The notes under the pieces: generated by a model
The model's database searches: none
Told to the model about the DNA's origin: nothing
The model's input: only the letters and a program-made list of their open reading frames with translations
In this document: positions 17,231 through 27,234 of the stretch, piece after piece
Layout of the letters: each line of letters opens with the position of its first letter
How positions within the stretch are numbered: the first letter of the stretch is position 1
Translations under genes and position numbers: made by a program
Assembly (NCBI GenBank): GCA_003526375.1
Contig: DPDG01000042.1
Coordinates: forward strand, 1-53,289
DNA from: Lentisphaeria bacterium
Lineage (GTDB): Bacteria > Verrucomicrobiota > Lentisphaeria > Victivallales > UBA1829
DNA length: 53,289 nucleotides
Reading direction: 5' to 3'

Positions 17231-18280
17231 TTACGCGGACTCGCCGGAAAACAGGCTGGGCTGGATATATTTTCCCACGACCGGGCGTTCTTCCGTTTTC
17301 GGCATCTGCATGAACTTGAGGAGCAGTTCCGCCGCGTCCCGCCCGACTTCGGCAAAGTGGTAATCCAGCCCCGTGACGGAGGGCGAATTGGCTTCTCCGT
17401 ATTTGGTATGGCGGTGACTGGCGACCGCAATATCCTGCGGAACCTTCAGCCCGCGCTTTTTCAGCAGATTGATCAGGCGGATTGCTATGATGTCGCTGTA
17501 AACGATCAGCCCGTCCGGACGGAGCGGAAGAAGCCGGTCGAGAAGCCAGTTGCAGCCTGTTTCCGTGGCAAGGCCGCCCGGAGGAGCCAGTTGGAAGGAA
17601 TACTGTTCTGGACGGCGGAAACGGTACTCCCGCATGATTTCGAGGAATGCGTTGATCCGGATGTAATGCACGCAGTCCGTGATGCCCGGCGTGATCAGGT
17701 ACGGCGCCCTGCATCCGCGCGAGATAAGCCGCTGAACCAGCATGCGGATGCCTGCCCGCTGATCCTGTGCGACAAAGGAGACGCTTCCGGGAGTGACCGG
17801 TTCATGGATGAATACCTTGTTGGGGAAACTTTCGAACAACGGTGCGATTTTTGCCCCGAATTCAAGATAAGTATGGGAACAGCAGATGATTCCGTCCACG
17901 TTGCGGGCGTGAAAGTCGGCGACCTGCTCTTCAATCGCCCGGAAGTTGTCATGCTGAGCCCCGATCTGGAGCCGGTATCCGGCTTCGCCGAGAATCTGCT
18001 CGACCGTCGCCATGCAGGAGATCCAGTTTTCTGTGCTTTGCGCATCAAGGATATATCCGACGATCTTGCTGCTGCCGCCCGCAAGCTGCCGCGCCGCCAG
18101 ATTCGGACGGTAGTTCAATTTCTGCGCGAGCCTCTGGATTTTCGCCCGTGTTTCCGGCGAAACCCTGACGGAACCCGCACGCGGATTGAGCGCCTGGGAG
18201 ACGGTCATACGGCTGACTCCCGCCATGGCGGCAATATCGCTGATGCGCGGTTTTCGAGGTGCGTTGTCTGGCTTTCTCAC
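17231..18280 (-). CDS. LacI-family transcriptional regulator
   Basis: This regulator of about 349 residues has a clear HTH (RISDIAAMAGVSRMTVSQAL) and hinge (NYRPNLAARQLAGG), followed by a full periplasmic-binding-protein-like sensor (VGYILDAQS, NVDGIICCSH, DGLIVYSDIIAIRLIN, VTGLDYHFAEVG). The frame is open to a TTG at 18349, but I chose the GTG at 18280. It has GGAG upstream and puts the HTH about 12 residues from the N-terminus. The gene lies between two carbohydrate operons on the same strand. It starts about 280 bases downstream of the end of the 28 kb operon and ends about 200 bases upstream of the promoter of the 16.9 kb operon, so it could control either. Confidence 0.88.
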   Translation of the reverse strand: MRKPDNAPRKPRISDIAAMAGVSRMTVSQALNPRAGSVRVSPETRAKIQRLAQKLNYRPNLAARQLAGGSSKIVGYILDAQSTENWISCMATVEQILGEAGYRLQIGAQHDNFRAIEEQVADFHARNVDGIICCSHTYLEFGAKIAPLFESFPNKVFIHEPVTPGSVSFVAQDQRAGIRMLVQRLISRGCRAPYLITPGITDCVHYIRINAFLEIMREYRFRRPEQYSFQLAPPGGLATETGCNWLLDRLLPLRPDGLIVYSDIIAIRLINLLKKRGLKVPQDIAVASHRHTKYGEANSPSVTGLDYHFAEVGRDAAELLLKFMQMPKTEERPVVGKYIQPSLFSGESA

Positions 18281-18557
18281 AGTGGCGGAAACTCCGTTGT
18301 CAAATGATAATTCACCATACAAAATACCGCAGTCTGCGCAGAAAATCAAGTCTCATATCGCCGGAAAGCGATTTTTCTTGTCTATGGCGTGCTGCGGCAG
18401 TAAAAATATATCCGGCGCAGACGCTTTACTGTTGCTGCGGGCTTCGCCTCCATATTCCCCGGCATTCCCCGTTTTTACGTTCAGGAGTCTGTTTCGTTCG
18501 CAGATGAAATTTCCCGATACATCGTATGCCTTGCATCGGGGTAAATCATCCGGCAGA

Positions 18558-20498
18558 CTATGCGCCAAGACTTACTTCAAAAATCGCCGCCTGAAGCGGT
18601 TCGAGCCTGATTCGTGTCCCCGTGATTTCGGCTTCGCCGGCGGTCCGGTTGACGGCAAGAATCCGGCGGGAGGAGGTCAGGCCGGCTTCCACGGCTTCGC
18701 GGCGGTGATTGATCACAGTCAGCCAGCCGTGTCCCTCCTGATCCGGATTCCAGCAGCGTTCACACTGCGGGTCGGGATAATCGACGACGGATTCCAGCCC
18801 CGCCGCCTCTTTCAGCCCGGAATAGAGTTTCCATGCTTCGGAGCGGTCGAATGCGAACGGCTCCTTGGCAAGCGAGGCTTCCAGCGGCAGGGAAAGATAA
18901 TATGCCGTTCCTTTGCCGCAGCGGTGTTTCAGCATGGCGGGAGCGCCGTCCGGATACCACGCCGCAGGCTCGGAGGCAAAAGAGTGAAAACGGTTCCGGA
19001 AGTCTGCCGAAATTCCGCATTGGAATCCTGCCTTGAATCGAATCGCGGCATGTCTTTCCGGCAACGGGATTTTTTCCATCTCGCTGATCCCGAAGAGCTC
19101 CTTCATGTTGCTCAGGCTGACTCCGTCTCCGGAGACATAGAGCACGCTTCCGCGTCTGACGGCTTCGGCTGCTTTCTGCCACGCAGGCACCGAGACGGGC
19201 ATACTTCCGCGCAGGGACGGCGCAAGAATCAGCGGATAAGGCGTCAGGTCGTCGCGATCCGGGCGGACAAACTTCGGAGTGATTCCCGCCTGCACACAGA
19301 GGATATAGCAGTTATAGAGACTCAGCCAGTCGTCGCAGAGATCGCTTGCCAGAATCGCCGCCTTGCGTTCCGGCTCCGGCATACGCCCCCCGAAACGGTC
19401 CGCCACGGCGCGGAACTTCGACATTTCCAGCGCGGCGGGTTTGGGCTGTCCGTCGGTGCGGGTCAGCCCGAGACCGTCGTTTTCCATCTGGACATCCCGG
19501 TAGGGGAGCTCGCCGGAACAGCGGAAATCGCTGTAACACCACCAGAGACAGCCTTCAATCCGGTTGGCGAAAAGACTGAACAGGCGCATCCGCAGGAATG
19601 CGGCGGTCAGAGGTTCGGACAGGGAACTGTTTCCGAGAGTTCCTGTCTCCTCGCAGAGTGTGGGGCGATGCCCGAGATCCGCAAGATAACGGCTTTCAAC
19701 CGTGGCGTGAAGATTGGCGCGCAGGTCCGTGGGGCTCTCCATGAAACATCCCTGTGTGAACGGAGGGTAGGGGTGTGTCGTGAGCAGATCGACGGCGTCG
19801 GCGTTGTCATCAATGCCCCACGGATGTTTTTCCGAAGCGATGTTGACCAGTCCGTGCATTCCCGAAGCGACCGGAGTCTGCGGATCATGGAGCCTCAGTT
19901 CCGCCGCCAGCGCATGGAGCCAGACCCATGCGGTTTCAGGGGAGCCGCATTCATCGGTGCAGTTCTGTTCATTGCCGTATTCCCACGCGAGAATTTCGGG
20001 GCGTCCGGCATACCGTCTGGCGAATGCGCGGCAGTAGAGCATCTGGTATTTCAGCATGAACGGATGGGAGAACAGATTGCGCCCGCCTTTCCACGACGGA
20101 TTGAACAGGGTTCCGCTCATCCATGCGGTCAGCAGAGCCACGATCAGCTTCAGATTGTGCTTGCCGGCGAGTTCCACCACGCGGTCGAACCGCTCCAGCA
20201 TTTTCACATCCACCATTTCCGGATTCCGAACGGGAGTCATGTTCCAGTCATGACGCATTCCGATGCCGCGCGGACGGTTCTGTGCATTCGGCAGTTCATA
20301 GATCGGCTGGAAATCATCCCATAGCGGAAAGACTCTGACCGTATCCATTCCGAGTTCTCGAATCTGCGCGAATTCCGCATCGATCTCTTTTTCATCGAAG
20401 TCGCGCCACATTTTCACGCCGCTTTTCCGCGGCCAGTAGTTGACTCCGAGGAGAAATGTTTTATTGCAAAAAATACTGTTCCGTTCTGTCATCATCAT
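18558..20498 (-). CDS. Clan GH-A glycoside hydrolase with GH42-like C-terminal part
   Basis: This hydrolase is about 646 residues, without an obvious signal peptide. The barrel starts at FLLGVNYWPRKSG and continues with ELGMDTVRVFPLWDDF. The acid/base candidate lies in AWEYGNEQNC (Glu near 177) and the nucleophile candidate in LCEETGTLGN (Glu near 281), an arrangement typical of clan GH-A. After about residue 360 comes a Rossmann-like segment (SDLCDDWLSLYNCY ... YPLILAPSL) resembling the trimerisation domain of GH42-type enzymes, then a C-terminal beta domain. Beta-mannosidase or beta-galactosidase activity would fit, but this is inference. It is the last gene of the six-gene operon. The start is uncertain: three ATGs at 20498 lack a good ribosome-binding site. 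Confidence 0.78.
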   Translation of the reverse strand: MMMTERNSIFCNKTFLLGVNYWPRKSGVKMWRDFDEKEIDAEFAQIRELGMDTVRVFPLWDDFQPIYELPNAQNRPRGIGMRHDWNMTPVRNPEMVDVKMLERFDRVVELAGKHNLKLIVALLTAWMSGTLFNPSWKGGRNLFSHPFMLKYQMLYCRAFARRYAGRPEILAWEYGNEQNCTDECGSPETAWVWLHALAAELRLHDPQTPVASGMHGLVNIASEKHPWGIDDNADAVDLLTTHPYPPFTQGCFMESPTDLRANLHATVESRYLADLGHRPTLCEETGTLGNSSLSEPLTAAFLRMRLFSLFANRIEGCLWWCYSDFRCSGELPYRDVQMENDGLGLTRTDGQPKPAALEMSKFRAVADRFGGRMPEPERKAAILASDLCDDWLSLYNCYILCVQAGITPKFVRPDRDDLTPYPLILAPSLRGSMPVSVPAWQKAAEAVRRGSVLYVSGDGVSLSNMKELFGISEMEKIPLPERHAAIRFKAGFQCGISADFRNRFHSFASEPAAWYPDGAPAMLKHRCGKGTAYYLSLPLEASLAKEPFAFDRSEAWKLYSGLKEAAGLESVVDYPDPQCERCWNPDQEGHGWLTVINHRREAVEAGLTSSRRILAVNRTAGEAEITGTRIRLEPLQAAIFEVSLGA

Positions 20499-20550
20499 TT
20501 TTGTATCTTTGTTTTCTGTTTTTGTTCCCAAGTTTTAATTTCAAGCGATT

Positions 20551-21879
20551 TCAATGCATGTAAACCCCGAGGTGCATCAACTTTGAGCGTAAATCAGGGA
20601 TATGAATTTTTCGAGGGTCATCATTGCCGTTTTCCAGGGCGATGGCAGAGGCGATTCCTGCGGCCTGTCCCGTGATATAGCAGCCGGGAATAACTCGGAT
20701 CGAAGCAAACACATCCCGATCACAACTGACACAGCGTCCACAAGTCAACAGATTTTTCACATTGCGGGGCAACAGAATACGATAAGGAATGCCGTAGCTT
20801 TCACCCCGTTTCATACAACTTTCATGAAAATGTTTTTTGTGTTCTTCTATCGCTGTGCGTCCCGGGTGCGACGGATGAATATCCGCTGCAAAATTGTAAC
20901 GTCCGATTTCATCCGGGAAGTCACGTCTTGCATCAAAATCCTTACGGGTTAATACATAGTCGCCGAGAATGCGGCGTCCTTCCCTGCATCCGAGAAGTGA
21001 GCCGGAGTCAATAATCTGTGCATTGGCGAACCCGGGAATATATTGTCGGTAAAAACGCTCATATTCCTTGAGACGTTTTCTCCCGGTGATCAATGCTGCG
21101 GTTATGGATTCCGCACTGCTTGGATTCACATTGAATTCATGGCTGATATTCGCCGCTGCGGTGTATTGAGAAATCCGGAAAATTCCTGTATTATGGAAAT
21201 CCCTCTGGGATAATTCACCCGAATTAAAAGCCTGTTCCAACAAGTCAAGCATAGCTTTTTCTCCATGATTGTGCAGACCTCCTTTCTGATAGGTTGTCCA
21301 GTCAAAACCAGTCCAAAGCGAGCAAAGAGTTGATGGCATCACATCTCCGTCAGGCGCTCCGAATTCAAATGGAGCCCCAGCCCAGGCCGCAACCGTTCCA
21401 TTCCCTGTCCCGTCGATAAAAATACGACTTTTTACAGCAAAAAGGCCATCCGGTGCAGTTACAATGATACTTTCAATGCGGGTGCCGTCCATTTGGACCT
21501 TTGCCAATCGTGATTCGTATAGAACGTGAACCCCGCTTTCCATAAGCATATCCTCATAAACGAGCTTCAAATGTTCGGCATCAATGGATTCTGCAGAATC
21601 GAATCCCAGAGAGCTGGAATAGTCATGCAGGCGCAGAATCGCCTCCTCTCCGAAACCGCCGCAGAGAATGCGTATGCCATCGGAATACGGCATGAAGATC
21701 GGCACCCGTGCTGCCGTACTCATTCCTCCCGGCATGGTATGAGCATCTAGCAGCAATGTATCAATTCCCTGCCGCGCAGCGGAAACAGCTGCGGCGATTC
21801 CTCCGGGACCGGCACCTATCACGGTTAGATCCGGCGTGTAGCGAACCGGAATATCAGATTCAAAATGTATGGTGTGCAT
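20551..21879 (-). CDS. FAD-dependent oxidoreductase
   Basis: This is a 442-residue flavoprotein. DLTVIGAGPGGIAAAVSAAR is the dinucleotide-binding GxGxxG motif, followed by LLLDAHTMPGG. A second FAD-contacting segment, SRIFIDGTGNGTVAAWAGA, is typical of the FAD_oxidored group, and the C-terminal end has VSCDRDVFASIRVIPGCYITGQAAGIASA. Cysteines in LTCGRCVSCD are conspicuous. I chose the ATG at 21879 because AGGAG precedes it. It lies 26 bases after the 638-residue gene inside a glycan operon. Oxidation of a sugar hydroxyl before non-hydrolytic cleavage or epimerisation is a reasonable role, but this is not shown by sequence. Confidence 0.85.
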   Translation of the reverse strand: MHTIHFESDIPVRYTPDLTVIGAGPGGIAAAVSAARQGIDTLLLDAHTMPGGMSTAARVPIFMPYSDGIRILCGGFGEEAILRLHDYSSSLGFDSAESIDAEHLKLVYEDMLMESGVHVLYESRLAKVQMDGTRIESIIVTAPDGLFAVKSRIFIDGTGNGTVAAWAGAPFEFGAPDGDVMPSTLCSLWTGFDWTTYQKGGLHNHGEKAMLDLLEQAFNSGELSQRDFHNTGIFRISQYTAAANISHEFNVNPSSAESITAALITGRKRLKEYERFYRQYIPGFANAQIIDSGSLLGCREGRRILGDYVLTRKDFDARRDFPDEIGRYNFAADIHPSHPGRTAIEEHKKHFHESCMKRGESYGIPYRILLPRNVKNLLTCGRCVSCDRDVFASIRVIPGCYITGQAAGIASAIALENGNDDPRKIHIPDLRSKLMHLGVYMH

Positions 21880-21905
21880 GATAATATCTCCTAAATTTAC
21901 TATGA

Positions 21906-23822
21906 TCATAAAACAGGGAAACGAACTGCATGCCACATCAATGGAGCAAGTTCCAGTTTTCCATTCCGTTCAATTCCTGAAGCATTTTCCGGTGCGATAT
22001 GGTATGATGTATACAGTGTTTTTTCTGAAAAATTGGCGAAAAGTGCCAGTATACCATCGTTGTTCCAATAAAGAGAAGCGCCGCAATTGTGAGAAGAACA
22101 TTGAACGACACCTGTCGCAGGCGCCCTATAATGCTGGTAACGAACTAGTTCTTGAGAAATGTTTAAATCATGATAAAATTTTTGATAGACATCGTGAACG
22201 GAAGAGATGGTCGCATGGTGTAGAAGAGCGACAAGTGCAAGCTTGCGACGTTCCGTATCCGGCGCATCAGCCGAAAGCATTTCACAAACCTGGCGAGACG
22301 CGATATTGACAAAATCCGCATGCGGAGTAAACATCCTAGGACCAATTCCATCGACATACGGCTGTTCTTCTGTGAGAATAATGTCCGCCAGATTTTCCGC
22401 TGCCAGAGATGGTGTTCCGGTCAAGTGCAAATATAAATAGCGACCGAGTCTTCGAAATTCTTCGAGTTCCTCCAACAGAGCGTCATTATCCCAGTGACGT
22501 CCGCATTCGTGCTCACGGGAAATGCACTCACTTCCAGCGCACCAGTCGCAGTAGACTCCGTCAAAACCGTAATGTGTTACGATTTCTCGCACTGTATTGA
22601 GCCGAAAGTGTTTCCAGTCGCTTTTCAAACACATTTGAGCACCGAAGATTGCTTTTGGACTGTAGTTAAATAAAAGTTCCGGCGCCGAATCAATTCGTCT
22701 CGCCCATACCGATGACTCTTTACGAAATTCTGGAACCTCGGGATGGAATTCTTTCATGGAGAAATACGGAACAACGGCGATTCCATTTGCATGAGCCACG
22801 TCAAGGAACCTACGCATTTTGTTTTCTTCCTCAAGGGGATATGGGCGAGTCGCCCCATCCCGCCAAAAAATTCCGTTTCCGAAAGCATCGCCATCATCAT
22901 GAAGCCGTAGAATTTGTGCACCAGTCTCCCGCCAGACAGGTAGTTTTGCTGCATTTGCCCATCGGTCGCAGAAGTTACCAGTTCTGCGCAAAAAGTTTCC
23001 TGCCATCGGAACTAGCGGTGCCAGTGTTGACCGAATCTTCGGCAATGTCAACCGGAATGAAAACTTATAAGCCCCTTCCAAGGCATGAACGGGACGTAAG
23101 CTGTCCAGAACACAATAGCGCAGAACCAAATGCCCAGCGGAATTGGTTCCGAGGAGAAATTGTGCCTGTCCGGGATACAGATCCCAAGCAGCAAGATTGT
23201 CTCCTAGCGAAAATTCGAATGCCTCAACATTGCGACGGAGCAACAGCACAGACAATGGCAAATGCCGAGAGAGCAGTATTGTCTTCCTCTGTATTTCCTC
23301 GTGGATTCGGTTCCAGCGCCAAAGCCAATTGCCATTTTCTCCGGCGCATTGTTCGGAAAGTTCTTCCCTTACCGCACTATAATCGAAGATATTCGCAAAC
23401 TCCAGTTTTCCAATTTGTATTTGTCCCGGATTTTCAATCCTTCGATTAGCGTGTAGTATAACCTGATGATGAGATGAACCATTCTCCGAATAGGAGATAT
23501 GGTGCTGAAAGACAACACCGTCCAGTTCTTTTCCTGCATTATCCTGCGGAATACTGTAAAAAGAGAGTGTAACTCCGTCTATCTTGTGGTTGATAGAAAA
23601 ATCTATCGCAGGTTGCCTCCCGGTGGAAAAAACATGAAATTTGTTTCCTGTCTTCAGGGCAACAGCACAGGATTGAGATGTTGTCAGAAGATTGTTTCCT
23701 GAGCCATTTTTAACGGTTGCCTCGACCAGTTCTCCGCCATGTTTCCGATCATGTCGGAAACACCAGAATTCATTCTCGATACAAAAAATACCTTCAGGTT
23801 CTTCTTGAACAAGGAAAGCCAT
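21906..23822 (-). CDS. Unassigned TIM-barrel glycoside-hydrolase-like protein
   Basis: This 638-residue protein has no clear signal peptide. The N-terminal half is beta-rich, as in the supersandwich domains of GH31/GH36-type enzymes. The C-terminal half looks like a barrel: RLHDDGDAFGNGIFW, AHANGIAVVPYFSMKEFHP, HYGFDGVYCDWCAG and ADIILTEEQPYVDG. The Asp in GVYCDW and Glu in LTEEQ are catalytic candidates. It starts three bases after the upstream stop with AAGGAC before it, so it is translationally coupled to the GH123-like gene. I do not recognise a named family; DUF6259-type or alpha-galactosidase-related proteins are the nearest impressions. Confidence 0.65.
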   Translation of the reverse strand: MAFLVQEEPEGIFCIENEFWCFRHDRKHGGELVEATVKNGSGNNLLTTSQSCAVALKTGNKFHVFSTGRQPAIDFSINHKIDGVTLSFYSIPQDNAGKELDGVVFQHHISYSENGSSHHQVILHANRRIENPGQIQIGKLEFANIFDYSAVREELSEQCAGENGNWLWRWNRIHEEIQRKTILLSRHLPLSVLLLRRNVEAFEFSLGDNLAAWDLYPGQAQFLLGTNSAGHLVLRYCVLDSLRPVHALEGAYKFSFRLTLPKIRSTLAPLVPMAGNFLRRTGNFCDRWANAAKLPVWRETGAQILRLHDDGDAFGNGIFWRDGATRPYPLEEENKMRRFLDVAHANGIAVVPYFSMKEFHPEVPEFRKESSVWARRIDSAPELLFNYSPKAIFGAQMCLKSDWKHFRLNTVREIVTHYGFDGVYCDWCAGSECISREHECGRHWDNDALLEELEEFRRLGRYLYLHLTGTPSLAAENLADIILTEEQPYVDGIGPRMFTPHADFVNIASRQVCEMLSADAPDTERRKLALVALLHHATISSVHDVYQKFYHDLNISQELVRYQHYRAPATGVVQCSSHNCGASLYWNNDGILALFANFSEKTLYTSYHIAPENASGIERNGKLELAPLMWHAVRFPVL

Positions 23823-23825
23823 ACT

Positions 23826-26273
23826 TTACAGTCCTTCCGCTTGATCCAGAATTTCACCGGCACGACGATGAAATTCCTCATATCTTGCAGGATTCTGTTC
23901 CGGCACAAAGCATACCTCGTCATACTTGGTGCTCCATGCTAGTTTTTTCATTTCTTCCAATAATGCTTCTGCCTGTTTTGCAATGGCGGGATTACTCTTC
24001 ATAAGACGGGTTACGGTCTGACGAAGGCGTACCGCATATTCGTAATCCTCAATTCCGCTTCCTGCGGCTTCCATACGCTGGGTAGAGCAGACGTGACCGT
24101 TTAACAGGCGAACTATGGAGGCCCTCCGCTGAAAATCTCCGTTATAGCCACATTCCGGCCACCAGTTCACAATCCACTGATAAAAGTAACGGATATTTTT
24201 ATTGTAAAGATGCGCAAACAAACCGCGTACCGCTGTGGGATTCTCCGTTACTGCAGAATAGGGGAAATTGTAAACAGTCATTTCTGCTCCCAAAGCTTTT
24301 GCGCGTTTCATATAATCGGTTGTTGCCATATAAACTGGAAGATTCCAGAAATTGATACTGGCTTCCAATGCAGGAGCATATGCTCCTGCATAAGTAAATT
24401 TCCATTCCGGTGCAATCGCGCGGATTCGAGTTACGACCTGATTGATCATATCGTAGTACTGATCCAACGGTTCATCAAACATATCCATAATGACCTTTCC
24501 GTTCCAATCTTTCTTGATTAGATGAGCGCGGAAGTCTTTCGTAAATGCTTCCAATTTTGCATTATAGGAAGGTTTCAGAATCATTTTCGCACTGCCGAAC
24601 AGAGTGTTTTTCGGCCTGTGGTCATAACCGAGCATATAAGCACGACAGACAACAAGATTGTGCCGGAAACGCTTTTGTGCAGTTTCCATATCCACATCGA
24701 ATTTCGTATAATCGACACGTTTGAGTGTACCGTCATCATTCCACTCTGGTTGTGGGGATGCTACCCAGCGCAATCCCCCATTATTGCGGATGACAATATC
24801 TCCTGTTTCAGCGAATGTCCGTAACATTTCTTTGCGCGGCATCTGACGATGCCACCAGTCCAGTGCAGCTACAAATGTGCGTTCTACCAAAGAGAAACGC
24901 CAAACACGCAAAAACACCGGAACTGAAGCAATTTCTTTTCCTGCAGAAAGAATCTTGACGTTACCCTTGTATACCCCGGCAACAGTATCTTCGGGAATTG
25001 TCGCCGTCAGATAGAAACTCTGCGTGCGGTTCGCGGACAAGTCAACCGATTTGTTATATCCAAGGACATCTGGGATTTCCCCATAACAACAGTTATCTCC
25101 TCTATAGGGTTCGCCTGCGACTTCTGCCATAACCGGATTCCACTGAAGCTCGATTTTCCGTGTAGACTTATCCACATTTGTCAGCGGTTCCGGTTGAAGT
25201 GAAATATCTCTCTGAGGTTCGGAAGAACGCAACGCCAACTGAAAGGACTCACGCTCTCCGCGCGCCGCGAATATTTCTACTCTCGTGGTTTTGACCTTCG
25301 GTGCATTTTCGGAAGGATAAACTCGCGCATCAGCAAGATCCGTCCAAACATCAAGATTGCCGGAAGAAATAAGCCGAGCGGTTTGCGGTTTGGCATGAAT
25401 AAAACCGCAGGCTTTCAGCCGAGCGACAAAGGGCTCCACGATGGTTTTGTTCAAAACGGAAAAGTCTCCTTGGAACGGGACAAATGTCAAGCGGACTTCC
25501 TGAAAACGTTTCCCATCCTTATCGATAGAGAAGACGTATGGCGCGACATTGAAACCGATCTTTTCTTTGCTTTCCTGCCGGACTTGCATAGGCCAAGGTG
25601 TGAGTTCAGGATTCGTCATAGCCAAAAAACCGATCTTTTTATCCGGGTCGTAACTGCCTATCAGGAAGACATCTTCCCATTTGTCATAAAGGGAACCCTG
25701 GATTTTACGTAAATTTCCCTCCTGATCCAAAAAATGATTATTTGAAATCATACGTAAACAGGTTGATATCCTGCCGTTGTGTACCTCGGAAAAAAGACGC
25801 AGAAATGGCTTGTTCGCAGGGAGTCGAGTACCGAAAAGGAACGCCCAGCGTACTTTTTCCGGTTTGTCATATTCAGCCCGGAAACGCATTTTCATTGCCG
25901 GAGATGAGCCACTGAGCGTATATTCGCGCAAAAGCCGCATATCAGGTCCGTTTACCATGGTCTGCAACGTAATACTTTCCTTGTCACGCAGTATTGTGTA
26001 AGACCATTTTCCGAGATCAATGTCATTCGTCCAGCTTAAATCGGAGTCCATTAGTGCATAGCCGAATTTTGTCATCCCGGTATTAACTCCATTCATGTGG
26101 CATTCCATCAGGGAATAGGGAGCTTTCACAGTAAAACGGTATTTCGCTCCTGCATTACTCAAAACAATTTGATCCTGTTGAATTTCTGCATTGGGAACCG
26201 CAAGGAGTGGGAGTGTCAAAGGCACTGTCAGAAGGCAAAGTTGTACCCAGTTTGGAATGAAAGAGAATTGCAT
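23826..26273 (-). CDS. GH123-like (DUF4091) secreted hydrolase
   Basis: This 815-residue exported protein has a signal peptide (hydrophobic stretch LCLLTVPLTLPLLAVPNA). A long N-terminal beta region spans residues 30-300, followed by a second beta domain (RVEIFAARGERESFQLALRS, GVYKGNVKIL), as in DUF4091 proteins. The C-terminal barrel carries KVIMDMFDEPLDQY near residue 600. The adjacent Asp and Glu in FDEP correspond to the Asp-Glu pair used for substrate-assisted catalysis in GH123 beta-N-acetylgalactosaminidases, and IRYFYQWIVNWWPECGYNG follows. AAAGGAATAC precedes the start. An N-acetylhexosamine-containing target is therefore plausible. It is the third gene of its operon. Confidence 0.78.
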   Translation of the reverse strand: MQFSFIPNWVQLCLLTVPLTLPLLAVPNAEIQQDQIVLSNAGAKYRFTVKAPYSLMECHMNGVNTGMTKFGYALMDSDLSWTNDIDLGKWSYTILRDKESITLQTMVNGPDMRLLREYTLSGSSPAMKMRFRAEYDKPEKVRWAFLFGTRLPANKPFLRLFSEVHNGRISTCLRMISNNHFLDQEGNLRKIQGSLYDKWEDVFLIGSYDPDKKIGFLAMTNPELTPWPMQVRQESKEKIGFNVAPYVFSIDKDGKRFQEVRLTFVPFQGDFSVLNKTIVEPFVARLKACGFIHAKPQTARLISSGNLDVWTDLADARVYPSENAPKVKTTRVEIFAARGERESFQLALRSSEPQRDISLQPEPLTNVDKSTRKIELQWNPVMAEVAGEPYRGDNCCYGEIPDVLGYNKSVDLSANRTQSFYLTATIPEDTVAGVYKGNVKILSAGKEIASVPVFLRVWRFSLVERTFVAALDWWHRQMPRKEMLRTFAETGDIVIRNNGGLRWVASPQPEWNDDGTLKRVDYTKFDVDMETAQKRFRHNLVVCRAYMLGYDHRPKNTLFGSAKMILKPSYNAKLEAFTKDFRAHLIKKDWNGKVIMDMFDEPLDQYYDMINQVVTRIRAIAPEWKFTYAGAYAPALEASINFWNLPVYMATTDYMKRAKALGAEMTVYNFPYSAVTENPTAVRGLFAHLYNKNIRYFYQWIVNWWPECGYNGDFQRRASIVRLLNGHVCSTQRMEAAGSGIEDYEYAVRLRQTVTRLMKSNPAIAKQAEALLEEMKKLAWSTKYDEVCFVPEQNPARYEEFHRRAGEILDQAEGL

Positions 26274-26386
26274 AAAGTATTCCTTTTTTTGTTATAGTTT
26301 TGTTGTAGAGACCGACGCATGGAAGCCTCCGGCTCTGGTTTATGCCGTTAATATACAAAATCCTGCTGTTTTCAGACTGTTCAGTT

Positions 26387-27163
26387 TCAGTGTTTCGGAA
26401 GCAGATATTTTCCGGATGATCCTGCAATATTCAGGAAATTCCAAGCTCCAACATGCCCATCAACCATCAGACGATTAGTTTGTTGAGCATGTCGGAAATC
26501 CAGTCCCAGACGATTACCGTTATTTGCAAAAGAACTGCCGGATTTAAATGGAAAATCATTGGCATTGAGTGGATCAGAATATCCAATACTATCGGGATTA
26601 CTAGCCGCATCTCCTATAACTAGGATTGCAGAGGGACGTTTGACTTCCAGTATTTTTTTCGCAACTTCTCTGTCATTTGTTCCCTCGACAACTTTACCAT
26701 AAACAATGGTACTGGCAATGAAACAGTTGCCACGATAACTGTACATATGACATTGCGCATTTGCATTGATCAAATCATCTGGGCAAAAATAGACTCCGGC
26801 ACTTTGGACAGTATTTTTTTTCCAGTCTGTCTGTTTATAGCTCAATCCATAGTTATACATGATTTTTGCAAAATTTGGGTTGCTGTTATTGTTTACAAAA
26901 TCTGTCCCTGTGTGATTATGAATGACTGGCGGGAAATAATCGTTGTAATCTCCGCAATAAGAAGCATACGCCTGCCCGAATTGCTTCAGATTACCCGTGC
27001 AGACAACCTTTCTGGCTGCAACTTTCGCCTTATTCAATGCGGGCAAAAGCATTCCGACAAGGATCGCAATAACAGAAACTACTATCAAGAGTTCTATTAG
27101 CGAAAATTGATGTAGAACAATTCTTTTTACAGTTTGCATGCATTCATCCACTGAAATTTTCAT
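26387..27163 (-). CDS. Pseudopilin-like protein, H-X9-DG type
   Basis: This 258-residue protein has a prepilin-type segment, HQFSLIELLIVVSVIAILVG, with Phe20 as the presumed first mature residue, Glu at +5 and Gln instead of Gly at -1. Helix residues continue as MLLPALNKAKVAARK. The C-terminal end has RHAQQTNRLMVDGH, an exact H-X9-DG motif. Its middle part has the same CNTGNLKQ-like, tyrosine-rich pattern as the other three copies. GAGGTAAA precedes the start. It is the second gene of the operon, after the secreted 274-residue protein and before the GH123-like gene. Confidence 0.88.
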   Translation of the reverse strand: MKISVDECMQTVKRIVLHQFSLIELLIVVSVIAILVGMLLPALNKAKVAARKVVCTGNLKQFGQAYASYCGDYNDYFPPVIHNHTGTDFVNNNSNPNFAKIMYNYGLSYKQTDWKKNTVQSAGVYFCPDDLINANAQCHMYSYRGNCFIASTIVYGKVVEGTNDREVAKKILEVKRPSAILVIGDAASNPDSIGYSDPLNANDFPFKSGSSFANNGNRLGLDFRHAQQTNRLMVDGHVGAWNFLNIAGSSGKYLLPKH

Positions 27164-27234
27164 TTTACCTCACAGACTCTTATTGTGGCACCAAAATAAT
27201 GTAAAACGATTCATGCCGAGCAATTAATCGACGT

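Noticed and set aside
18186..20324. 712-codon open frame on the plus strand
   Set aside because: It is antisense to a LacI gene and a GH-A hydrolase gene with intact catalytic motifs. The translation shows no domain.
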